Source of the DNA: Thiomargarita sp. | Lineage (GTDB): Bacteria; Pseudomonadota; Gammaproteobacteria; Beggiatoales; Beggiatoaceae | NCBI GenBank assembly: GCA_020718845.1 | Contig: DYRG01000025.1 | Location: 1-40,660 of the forward strand | Direction of reading: 5' to 3' | DNA: 40,660 bases | Shown: in pieces, positions 1-7,800 of the stretch | How the letters are laid out: each line of letters starts with the position of its first letter | Position numbering within the stretch: the first letter of the stretch is position 1 | The notes under the pieces: generated by a model | The model's database searches: none | Told to the model about the DNA's origin: nothing | Seen by the model: only the letters and a program-made list of their open reading frames with translations | Program-made: the position numbers and the translations under genes

Positions 1-1
1 A

Positions 2-679
2 CAATGTTTTCCTTTCTATGTTTATGATGAAGAAGGAAATAATCGACAAGAAAATATTACCGATTGGGCATTAGAAAAATTTAAAGAACAGTATTCAAAC
101 TTAGATAGGACTGGTAGTCCTCAAAGGACTGCCAGTCCTGAAGAAATAACTAAAAGAGCTATTTTTTATTATGTGTATGGTTTGTTGCACGCGAAAAACT
201 ATCGAGAAAAATATGCGCAAAATCTCAAAAAAGAATTGCCGCGCATTCCCTTTGTCAAAGATTTCTGGTTTATTTCAAATATTGGAAAAGAACTTGCGGA
301 ATTACATTTGAATTATGAAAGCGCACAACCTTTTGATTTAGAAATTGAAATTAACGAACCCATCGATTGGAAAGTTGACAAAATGCGCTTATCAAAAGAT
401 AAGAAAACGCTTGTTTATAATCAAAGCATTACCTTTTTAAACATTCCAGAAAAAACCTTTGATTACAAATTAGGAAATCGGGCGGCATTAGAATGGATTA
501 TTGATCAATATCGGATTAAAATAGATGAACGCAGCGGGATTATTAACGATCCCAATCAAGTCGATAATGAAAGATATATTATTGATTTAATTGGTAAAAT
601 TATCACTGTAAGCATTAAAACTGTTGATTTAACTGAACAATTAGATTGCTCGTTAGCAAGTTCTGTAGTGTTTGTGTAA
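2..679 (+). CDS. Type ISP restriction-modification enzyme, C-terminal part (5' truncated by window)
   Basis: The frame is open from the first bases of the window, so this is the 3' end of a longer gene; 225 residues are visible. The segment around positions 170-310, with residues like YGLLHAKNYREKY, then LPRIPFVKDF, then GKELAELHLNYE, matches the C-terminal target-recognition region of large adenine-specific methyltransferases of the type ISP (single-polypeptide helicase-methylase-nuclease) family. The closing block with IIDQYRIK, ERSGIINDPNQ and IGKIITVSIKTV is also typical of that family's end. Helicase, nuclease and methylase motifs would lie upstream, outside the window, so whether the enzyme is whole cannot be judged. 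It stands beside two toxin-antitoxin pairs, as expected of a defence island. The linker carries an in-frame tandem palindrome at 107-139. The family call is confident; completeness is unknown. Confidence 0.82.
   Translation, partial: QCFPFYVYDEEGNNRQENITDWALEKFKEQYSNLDRTGSPQRTASPEEITKRAIFYYVYGLLHAKNYREKYAQNLKKELPRIPFVKDFWFISNIGKELAELHLNYESAQPFDLEIEINEPIDWKVDKMRLSKDKKTLVYNQSITFLNIPEKTFDYKLGNRAALEWIIDQYRIKIDERSGIINDPNQVDNERYIIDLIGKIITVSIKTVDLTEQLDCSLASSVVFV
107..139. repeat. Two tandem short palindromes, AGGACTNNNAGTCCT, inside a coding region
   Basis: Positions 107-121 and 125-139 each hold a 15-bp unit of the form AGGACT-NNN-AGTCCT (centres GGT and GCC). They are separated by CAA, so the period is 18 bp, or six codons. 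They read in frame as a repeated RTGSPQ/RTASPE hexapeptide in the linker of the methyltransferase C-terminal region. I noticed no other copy in this window. They look like a short dispersed palindromic repeat that landed in, and is tolerated by, a flexible protein linker. Confidence 0.75.
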
Positions 680-695
680 GAAGCTCCATTAATTT

Positions 696-950
696 ATGAC
701 ATACCAAATAGAATTTAAACCCCGATCAATTAAAGACTTAGCTAAATTAGCAGCTAAAGATCGTGCAAAGATTCTTGCTCGGATTGAGCAATTACAAACC
801 AATTTATCAGGTGACATTAAGAAACTCACTAATTTTACGCCAGAATATCGTTTGAGAGTTGGAGATTATCGAGTATTATTTGAATTGCAAGAACAAACGG
901 TGATTATTTATCGTATTGCACATCGTCGAGAAATTTATCAACAGAGGTAA
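696..950 (+). CDS. RelE/ParE family type II toxin
   Basis: This 84-residue protein has the compact fold and end signature of RelE/ParE-type toxins: an N-terminal YQIEFKPRSIKDLAKL helix region, then YRLRVGDYRVLFEL and a terminal IIYRIAHRREIYQQR. The basic residues in those last two strands are those that contact mRNA and ribosome in RelE relatives. Members usually cleave mRNA on the ribosome or, in the ParE branch, poison gyrase; the sequence alone does not decide which. The gene starts 17 bp after the upstream restriction gene and is followed 5 bp later by the antitoxin gene, so the order is toxin first, as in higBA-like pairs. No frameshift or truncation is seen. Confidence 0.85.
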   Translation: MTYQIEFKPRSIKDLAKLAAKDRAKILARIEQLQTNLSGDIKKLTNFTPEYRLRVGDYRVLFELQEQTVIIYRIAHRREIYQQR

Positions 951-955
951 TGTAA

Positions 956-1156
956 ATGATTGAATTACATCCAGAAATTTTGACAAAACGAGGCAAAAAA
1001 GAATTTGCTATTTTACCTTATGAAGAATTTGAAGAGTTGGTTACTTTATTAGAGGAATTTGAAACACTAAAATTACTTAGAGCAGCAAAACAGCAAGAAG
1101 CGCATTTGCCCACTACATCGCTCGAAGAAGTAAAGCAACTCTTTAAAATAACTTAG
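956..1156 (+). CDS. Antitoxin partner of the RelE/ParE-type toxin
   Basis: This 66-residue acidic protein begins 5 bp after the toxin gene. Its segment KKEFAILPYEEFEELVTLLEEFETLKLLRAAKQQ resembles the C-terminal part of Phd/YefM-type antitoxins: a short strand, a helix rich in E and L, then a flexible tail that would wrap the toxin. The N-terminal half is short for a full Phd DNA-binding domain, so it may be a minimal member or belong to a neighbouring family of small antitoxins. Its role is inferred from position and composition; the family is less certain than that of the toxin. Confidence 0.72.
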   Translation: MIELHPEILTKRGKKEFAILPYEEFEELVTLLEEFETLKLLRAAKQQEAHLPTTSLEEVKQLFKIT

Positions 1157-1207
1157 CTTATTTCGCTTGCTCTTCCATGAAACGAGAAAAGATAGGAAAA
1201 TTCTTAT

Positions 1208-1491
1208 ATGAAATTTGAGTGGAATGAACAGAAAAATCAATTAAATAAAAATAAACATGGCATTTCATTTCATTTGAAGAAGCTAAAGAGATATTTGATG
1301 ATCCTTTTCAGCTTTCCAAGTTGGATTGTCGATTTAATTATGGTGAGGAAAGATGGATTACGATTGGTGCAACTAAAAAAGGACATCTTTTAGTGGTTGC
1401 AAATTTATTTTTTTCTGATGGAAACGTGATTAGAATTATTTCGGCTAGATTAGCGAATTTACAGGAGAAAAAATATTATGAAACCTCTTAA
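1208..1491 (+). pseudogene. brnT: BrnT toxin gene, frameshifted by a 5-bp tandem repeat
   Basis: The start at 1208 gives MKFEWNEQKNQLNKNKHGISF, the typical BrnT (DUF497) opening, and then leaves frame. At 1261-1275 there are three copies of CATTT. Removing one copy joins the opening to a frame that runs from 1276 to a stop at 1489-1491 and reads EEAKEIFDDPF, then GEERWITIG, then LLVVANL and IRIISARLA, a complete BrnT of about 93 residues. As it stands, translation ends at 1393 with an unrelated tail. The restored frame overlaps the brnA start by 14 bp, the usual tight coupling. BrnT is a ribonuclease toxin, so this copy is probably inactive, or switchable by repeat slippage. The missing identity is confined to the repeat; the rest of the frame is undamaged. 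Confidence 0.88.
1261..1275. repeat. (CATTT)x3 pentanucleotide tandem repeat
   Basis: Three perfect copies of CATTT lie at 1261-1265, 1266-1270 and 1271-1275 in the early coding part of brnT. Two copies would keep brnT in frame; three shift it. This is the kind of short tandem tract that expands or contracts by slipped-strand mispairing. Confidence 0.9.
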
Positions 1492-1723
1492 ACAAGCAAT
1501 AACAGATGATGACTTTGAATTAGAAGATAATTATGATTTTAGTGATGGCATTCGTGGACGGTTTTATGTTGCTGAAAAAATGACTGAAACCATTCAAATA
1601 GACAAAGATATTTTGTTATTTCTTAAAAAACAAGCAGATGAAAAACATACAGATTACCAAATTTTATTAAATACTTTATTGCGCGATTATATGAGCAACC
1701 AATTACTCATTTCTCATTTATAA
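1478..1723 (+). CDS. brnA: BrnA family antitoxin
   Basis: This 81-residue protein ends with IQIDKDILLFLKKQADEKHTDYQILLNTLLRDYM, the ribbon-helix-helix-like DNA-binding region of BrnA/CopG-type antitoxins. BrnA binds BrnT and represses the shared promoter. The start overlaps the end of the repaired brnT frame by 14 bp, which fits the standard brnT-brnA order. The antitoxin frame is intact although its toxin gene is frameshifted, so it may persist as an orphan antitoxin or keep control of a switchable toxin. Family assignment rests on the helix pattern and the gene pair. Confidence 0.85.
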   Translation: MKPLKQAITDDDFELEDNYDFSDGIRGRFYVAEKMTETIQIDKDILLFLKKQADEKHTDYQILLNTLLRDYMSNQLLISHL

Positions 1724-1782
1724 ATTGAGCAATCTGGCATTATAGAATTTGGTAACAAAACAACGAGAGGAAAGTTAAAAAA

Positions 1783-2358
1783 ATGCAATTAGTTATTTTG
1801 GATCGAGATGGGGTAATTAATTATGATTCAGATGATTACATTAAATCCCCCGAAGAATGGAAAGCAATTCCAAATAGTTTGGAAGCGATTGTGAAATTAA
1901 ATCAAGCGGGTTTTCGGGTGGTAATTGTGTCGAATCAATCGGGTTTGGCGAGGGGGTTTTTTAATATAGATACCTTAAACAAAATTCATGCAAAAATGTA
2001 TCGAGAACTCGCTGAATTGGGAGGAAATATTGAAGCAATTTTCTTTTGTCCGCATTCTCCACGGGGCGCTTGTAATTGCCGCAAACCAAAGCCGGGGTTG
2101 TATAATGAAATTGCGTTACGATTAGGTATTCATTTGACGGGTGTTCCGTCGATTGGCGATTCCTTGCGCGATATTCAGGCGGCGGTTGCGGCGGGAGCAG
2201 TTCCTATATTGGTTCGTACTGGAAAAGGGCTAATGACAGAAACCCAATTAGCTCAAAATGGCTTTGATCGCATTCAAGTATTTGATGATTTGGCTAGCGC
2301 TGCGCAAGCTGTTATTTATCAACAACAATTAAAACAAGATAAACTGGATAACAAATAA
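1783..2358 (+). CDS. gmhB: D-glycero-beta-D-manno-heptose 1,7-bisphosphate 7-phosphatase
   Basis: This HAD-superfamily phosphatase of 191 residues removes the 7-phosphate from heptose bisphosphate in ADP-heptose synthesis for the lipopolysaccharide inner core. The nucleophile/acid pair is visible as D7-x-D9 (ILDRDGVI), the second motif as VIVSNQSG, and the zinc loop as C89, H91, C97 and C99 (CPHSPRGACNCRKPKPG). The length is that of typical GmhB. A GGAAAG-type ribosome site lies shortly before the ATG. The stop codon overlaps the plsC start (TAATG), implying translational coupling, and gmhB-plsC is a common gammaproteobacterial pair. A related histidinol-phosphatase function is unlikely given the zinc loop and neighbour. 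Confidence 0.93.
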   Translation: MQLVILDRDGVINYDSDDYIKSPEEWKAIPNSLEAIVKLNQAGFRVVIVSNQSGLARGFFNIDTLNKIHAKMYRELAELGGNIEAIFFCPHSPRGACNCRKPKPGLYNEIALRLGIHLTGVPSIGDSLRDIQAAVAAGAVPILVRTGKGLMTETQLAQNGFDRIQVFDDLASAAQAVIYQQQLKQDKLDNK

Positions 2359-3065
2359 TGTTAGTATTACGTTCTTTACTTTTTGGAATCGGAATGTGGG
2401 GAGCAACTTTTGTTGCGGGAATGCTGAGTTTGTTCATTTGGGTATTTCCTTATGAACGTCGTTACGCGATTTTAAATTTTTGGGCAACTTTTATCATTTG
2501 GTGGGCAAAAACCATTTGTCGACTTGATTATCAGGTCGAAGGTATGGAAAATGTACCCTCTTCGCCCGTCATTGTGTTGAGCAAACATCAATCCGCATGG
2601 GAAACCATTTTTTATCAAGTGCTTTTTCCGCGCCAAGTGTGGGTGCTCAAAAAAGAGTTACAATGGTTGCCGTTTTTTGGATGGGCGTTGGCGTTGATGC
2701 GTCCGATTGTGATTGATCGGTCGAAAAAACGTAGTTCTCGAACCCAAATCGTCGAACAAGGCACGCAAGCCCTCAAAGACGGACATTGGGTGGTGATTTT
2801 CCCCGAAGGAACACGCGTGCCCGTCGGCGAAAAAGGGCGTTACGGCATCGGCGGGGCTTTATTGGCGCAACAAAGCGGTTTCCCAATCTTACCCGTCGCA
2901 CATAACGCGGGTTATTTTTGGAAACGGCGCGGTTTTCTCAAACATCCAGGCACAATCCACGTTAAAATCGGTCATTTGATCGATCCAAAAGGAAAAAGTG
3001 CCAAAGAAATCAATGCGTTAAGCGAAGCATGGATTGAAGAAACCATGAAAACCTTAACCCCTTAA
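2358..3065 (+). CDS. plsC: 1-acyl-sn-glycerol-3-phosphate acyltransferase (PlsC/LPLAT family)
   Basis: This 235-residue protein transfers an acyl chain to lysophosphatidic acid to make phosphatidic acid at the inner membrane. The N-terminus (residues about 1-55) is hydrophobic and probably spans the membrane. The catalytic block is KHQSAWET, with H77 and E82 in the HX4D/E pattern usual in one gammaproteobacterial branch, and the substrate block is FPEGTR at 148-153. The gene starts on the last base of the gmhB stop. Downstream lies an intergenic stretch with a 10-bp inverted repeat, so this probably ends the two-gene unit. Some relatives acylate other lysophospholipids, so the exact substrate is inferred. 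Confidence 0.9.
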   Translation: MLVLRSLLFGIGMWGATFVAGMLSLFIWVFPYERRYAILNFWATFIIWWAKTICRLDYQVEGMENVPSSPVIVLSKHQSAWETIFYQVLFPRQVWVLKKELQWLPFFGWALALMRPIVIDRSKKRSSRTQIVEQGTQALKDGHWVVIFPEGTRVPVGEKGRYGIGGALLAQQSGFPILPVAHNAGYFWKRRGFLKHPGTIHVKIGHLIDPKGKSAKEINALSEAWIEETMKTLTP

Positions 3066-3072
3066 AAATTTT

Positions 3073-3113
3073 AATATACTCTTCTGTTAATTTTTGATAC
3101 GATAGAGTATATT
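3073..3113. repeat. 10-bp perfect inverted repeat upstream of the SCP-2-like gene
   Basis: AATATACTCT at 3073-3082 is mirrored by AGAGTATATT at 3104-3113, with 21 bp between. It sits between plsC and the gene at 3151. It is not followed by a T-run long enough for a good terminator, so an operator or promoter-overlapping dyad is as likely as an RNA hairpin. Confidence 0.5.
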
Positions 3114-3150
3114 AGTTTTCGTTAATATACATTATCAAAGGAGATTTATC

Positions 3151-3549
3151 ATGAGTGAATTATTTTCAGACGACTGGATGAAAGGCTTTCAAGGTGCATG
3201 GAACGCCGAGAAAGATTTAGCTGCAGCATTGCAAGCGATTGGTTTTAATAGCAATATTGGCTATGGCTATAAAGGCGAAGCACAACCTCGCGGCGTGATT
3301 GTGGTTGAAAATGGTCAAGTCACTTCAGCGGGCGCGTACAACGGCGAAACCTTGAACTGGGATTTGCGCGCCGACCCAGATAGTTGGGCTAAATGGGTCA
3401 AAGATGGACTCGGCATGATGGGCTTGGGCATGGCGTACACCACAGGCAAAATCAAATTCCAAGTCGGCGATTACACCGCAATGATCAAAGACCCACGCAT
3501 GGCGGGTCCTTTCATTAAAAGTTTCTCGGTCATGGGGCGAGTAAGCTAA
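3151..3549 (+). CDS. SCP-2 sterol-carrier-like domain protein
   Basis: This 132-residue soluble protein has the SCP-2-like lipid-binding pattern. GVIVVENGQVTSAGAY is followed by LNWDLRADPDSWAKW, and the end reads GKIKFQVGDYTAMIKDPRMAGPFIKSFSVMGRV, the usual SCP-2 close in which the hydrophobic tunnel is capped. It has no signal peptide or membrane segment. An AAAGGAG site lies 8-12 bp before the ATG. It stands alone between plsC and an RND efflux pair, each separated by non-coding DNA. Family members carry or sense lipids or acyl groups; the ligand here is unknown. Similar short SCP-2 proteins are, to my knowledge, common in sulfur-oxidising proteobacteria. Confidence 0.75.
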   Translation: MSELFSDDWMKGFQGAWNAEKDLAAALQAIGFNSNIGYGYKGEAQPRGVIVVENGQVTSAGAYNGETLNWDLRADPDSWAKWVKDGLGMMGLGMAYTTGKIKFQVGDYTAMIKDPRMAGPFIKSFSVMGRVS

Positions 3550-3559
3550 TTTCAAAATC

Positions 3560-3600
3560 AGGGGCGTTTCAAAAGCGCTCCTTGTCGTTTTCTATCTTGT
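3560..3600 (+). terminator. Probable Rho-independent terminator after the SCP-2-like gene
   Basis: AGGGGCG (3560-3566) can pair with CGCTCCT (3576-3582), seven pairs with one G-U, over a short loop. A T-rich stretch follows from 3586. The T-run is interrupted, so the strength is uncertain. Confidence 0.5.
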
Positions 3601-3628
3601 TTTATCCTGTTGAATTGGTACATAAAAT

Positions 3629-4798
3629 ATGCAAGCACGCAACCGAATACCAACTAAATTGCTATGGATTGGGCGCATCGCACTTGGAGTCACCCTTTGC
3701 TTAAACAGTAGCGGATTGCTTGCACAGCCCAATGCGTATGTGATTCAAGCCCGCCCCGTGATCAGCGCTTCAGTGTTGGGTGGCACAGTTATCCCCGCCA
3801 AAGAAGTCACTTTATCTGCGCAAGTCCCCGGAAGAATTGAAAAAATCTCCGGCGAAGAAGGCAGCAGCTTCAAAGAAAATACCTTATTAATCAGCATTAC
3901 CACCGAAGAATTACACGCGCAACGTCGTGCGGCAATGGCTGAATTTGCAAGTGCAGACGCGGCTTTACGCAATGCTGGCGTGCGTTATCAACAAGAATTA
4001 TTTACCCCCGATTCCATCAAAAAAGCCCCCGGCGGAATGGGTTTACCGTTTTTGCTCGACGAAATGATGACCGAGCCAATGTCAGAAGTGCTTGGCAAAT
4101 CCGATTCAAAACTCGATCGTCGCACCAATTTGCACAATATGGGTACGCAAATCGATCAGGCTCGAGGCACTTTGATGCGCGCCCGTTCACAAATCGATGC
4201 CATCGACGCAAAATTACGCGACGCACACGGTTTAGCCCCTTTTGATGGTGTAATTACCAAAAAATTGGTCGAAGTCGGTGACACCGTTCAACCCGGCACA
4301 CCTTTATTAAAATATGCCGACACCTCGAGTTTGCAAATCCAAGTCGAAGTTCCCGCACGTTTAGTGAGTGGTTTGCAAGCGGGAATGGTTTTAAATGCAA
4401 AATTAGATGTGGGTGGTTGGGTGCAAGTTCGAGTTGCCCAAGTTTTCCCCATCGCCGACGCACAACGTCATACTGTCACCGTAAAATTTGATTTACCGCC
4501 GAACACTCGAACCGGCGCGGGACAATATGCGCAAGTCGAAATTCAAGACGTGAATACCCCCGCGAAATATATGCCGATCATTCCCACAGCGGCGATTGTG
4601 TGGCGCGGAAGTTTGCCCGGTGTGTATGTATTGAATAACGGCAAACGTGAATTACGTTTATTACGGCTGGGCAACAATTACGGTCAAGAAGTCGCGGTGT
4701 TAAGCGGCTTAAAACATGGCGAAACCATTGAAATAAATCCCGCCCCCGGCACCACCTCTGGTTGGGTGCAAAACGGCTCCGATCCTGCTCATAAATAA
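3629..4798 (+). CDS. RND efflux periplasmic adaptor (membrane fusion protein)
   Basis: The 389-residue adaptor links an inner-membrane RND pump to an outer-membrane channel. Residues 1-32 are an uncleaved or cleaved signal segment (basic start, then WIGRIALGVTLCLNSSGLLA). The first half-lipoyl segment AQVPGRIEKISGEEGSSFKENTLL is followed by an alpha-hairpin region, and the second lipoyl half reads APFDGVITKKLVEVGDTVQPGTPLL. A beta-barrel and membrane-proximal domain follow. The hairpin contains an unusual glycine/proline and acidic stretch (KKAPGGMGLPFLLDEMMTEPM), so it may not be a plain coiled coil. It lies 11 bp before the pump gene. No TolC-like gene is in the window. The substrate is unknown. 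Confidence 0.88.
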   Translation: MQARNRIPTKLLWIGRIALGVTLCLNSSGLLAQPNAYVIQARPVISASVLGGTVIPAKEVTLSAQVPGRIEKISGEEGSSFKENTLLISITTEELHAQRRAAMAEFASADAALRNAGVRYQQELFTPDSIKKAPGGMGLPFLLDEMMTEPMSEVLGKSDSKLDRRTNLHNMGTQIDQARGTLMRARSQIDAIDAKLRDAHGLAPFDGVITKKLVEVGDTVQPGTPLLKYADTSSLQIQVEVPARLVSGLQAGMVLNAKLDVGGWVQVRVAQVFPIADAQRHTVTVKFDLPPNTRTGAGQYAQVEIQDVNTPAKYMPIIPTAAIVWRGSLPGVYVLNNGKRELRLLRLGNNYGQEVAVLSGLKHGETIEINPAPGTTSGWVQNGSDPAHK

Positions 4799-4809
4799 TT
4801 AAAAAAGCC

Positions 4810-7800
4810 ATGACCGATCACCAACAACCTCCTCTTACCCCTGAACAAATGCCACATCCCGGTATCGCTGGATCGATGGCGCATTCGTTTATTCATTCGC
4901 CGCTCTCCCCATTGTTTTTTATGGCAATGTTGGCGATGGGCATTTTGGGTTTATTTTTAACGCCTCGTCAAGAAGACCCTCAAATTTCTGTGCCAATGGT
5001 CGATATTTTTGTCCAATATCCAGGCGCATCTTCCGATGAAGTCGCAAGTTTGGCGATGGAACCATTGCAACGGATTTTAAGCGAAATTCCCGCCGTCAAA
5101 CACGTTTATGCGGCTTCCGAACGCGGACAAGGCATGATAACGGTTGAATTTAAAGTTGGCGAGCAACTCGAAAAATCTGTCTTTAAAGTTCACGACAAAC
5201 TCCAATCCAACCTCGACAAAATGCCCCCTGGCGTGATGCCTCCTTTAGTGAAACCCAAAGGCATCGATGACGTTCCCGTCGTAAATTTAACGCTGTGGTC
5301 AAATGATGTTGATGATGGAAGTTTGCGCACGTTAGCGTTTGATGTGTTGCAGTCGATTAAAGAAATTCCTAATACTGGTCAAGGGTTTGTGGTGGGTGGT
5401 CGCGCCGAACAAATGCGCGTTGAAATCATGCCCGAACGTTTGAGCGGTTTCAAAATCGGTTTAGATCAAATCGCCAACACCATTCGAACTGCAAACAGCG
5501 AAGTAAATACGGGTTCGAGCGAAAGCGGTGATTCATATTACACAGTTTATAGCGGCTCTTTTCTTAGAAAAACCAATGACTTAGAACAATTAGTCGTGGG
5601 TTCGTTTAATAATTCCCCCGTTTATTTACGCGACGTTGCGCAAGTAACTTTAGGACCTGAAGACCCTAAACACATGGTGTCTTATTACACGGGTCCCGCG
5701 TATCGTTATGATCAACCCGATGCAGGAAAACATAATGCAATCAACGCTGCGCCTGCGGTCACGATTGCGATTGCGAAGAAAATCAGCACCAATGGCGTGG
5801 CGGTTGCGAATGATATTTTGGCGAAAGTCGAACAATTAAAAGGTCGGCTCATTCCCGATAATATTCATGTTGAAGTGACTCGTAATTATGGTCAATCCGC
5901 CAACGACAAAGTCAATGATTTAATTAAGAAATTGTTCATCGCAACAGGCGCGGTGACGATTTTAGTATTGTGGAGTTTAGGTTGGCGACCCGCTGTCGTG
6001 GTGACGCTCGTTATTCCCGTCGTAATCTTAGTGACTGTTTTTTCTGCCTTTATTTTAGGATTCACCATCGACCGCGTAAGTTTATTTGCGTTGATTTTCT
6101 CGATTGGAATTTTAGTCGATGACGCGATTGTGGTGGTTGAAAACGTCTATCGACGATGGCTTTTACGCGGCGAAACCGATACTTTAACGGCGGTCGATGC
6201 GGTTCGTGAAGTCGGCAACCCCACGATTTTAGCCACTTTTACGGTCGTCGCGGCATTGCTTCCGATGGGATTCGTCAGCGGAATGATGGGACCTTACATG
6301 ATGCCCATTCCCGTATTGGGATCGGTGGCAATGGTGTTTTCGTTATTTGCCGCATTTGTATTCACGCCTTGGCTTGCGATGGCAATGTCGCCGCCGATTT
6401 CTGTGTTGCACAAAGCCGAACAACAAGAGCACGCTTTTAATGAAAAATTAGAGAGATTCTTCCGCAGATTATTAATGCCGTTGATTTCTAGCCGAAAGAA
6501 AGGTTGGTTATTTTTAATCGGATTAGTGATTTCATTTTTCTTAGCAATGTCAATGTTTTACACGCGGACGGTCGAAGTTAAAATGCTTCCGCTTGATAAC
6601 AAACCTGAATTCAATGTGTTTATTGATTTGCCTGAAGGAACAGCATTACCTGTCACGGCGAATTTGACATTTCAACTCGCAGAGAAACTTCGTGAAATTC
6701 CTGAAGTGACGGCATTGCAAACTTATTCAGGCACATCGCAACCCTTTGATTTTAATGGAATGGTTCGGCATTATTATTTGCGCGGCAAACCTTGGCACGC
6801 CGATATTCACGTTCAATTGAAAGACAAAAAAGATCGGGCGCGTTCAAGCCATCAAATTGCGACGGATGCGCGTCGAATGTTAAAAGAATTCCTTCAAAAA
6901 CAACAATCTAACGCAAAAATTACGATCGTGGAAATGCCCCCTGGTCCGCCTGTTTTGCAATCGATTGTCGCGGAAATTTACGGACCTGACGATGCAACTC
7001 GCCGTCAAGTCGCGCAAAAAATGACCGAAACCTTCCAACAAGCCAAAATCCTCGACGATGTCGACAATTACATGACTCAACCCCACGAAGCGTGGACATT
7101 TGAAGTCGACCTCGAAAAAGCAGTGCGACGCGGGATTTCGGTCGATACGATTAACCGTAATCTAACAATGGCAATGGGCGGGCAAAAACTCGGCGATGTT
7201 AAACATGGTCCAGTATTAGAACCGACTTACATTGTGTTGCAAGTTCCTTTAAACATCCGTTCTCAATTAAGCCATTTGTACGATTTACCCATTCCTACCA
7301 TGGATGGGAAAGGAACTATTCCTTTAGCTGAATTAGGGCGTTTCATTAATCGACAAGAAGATCAAACCATTTATCACAAAGACTTACGTCGACTTGATTA
7401 TGTGGTTGGGGATTCGGTGGGATTATATCTAGGCGATAACAAATACAAACAGGCTTCTCCGATTTATGGGATGTTTGAAATTGAGGAATTGCTCAAAAAT
7501 TATAAAACTCCCGATGGCGTTTCTTTATCGGGTCATTATTTGGGCGCACCACCTGCCGATGGCAAATCTTCCTTTGAATGGACGGGCGAATGGACGGTCA
7601 CTTATGAAACCTTCCGCGACATGGGTTTAGCATTCATGGTTGCAATGGTTTTAATTTACCTTTTAGTGGTTTGGTTGTTTGGAAACTTTTTAGTTCCCGC
7701 GATCATTATGGCTCCTATCCCGTTGACTTTATTAGGAATTGTGCCTGGGCATTGGTTGTTGCACGCTGAATTTACCGCAACCTCGATGATTGGTTGGATT

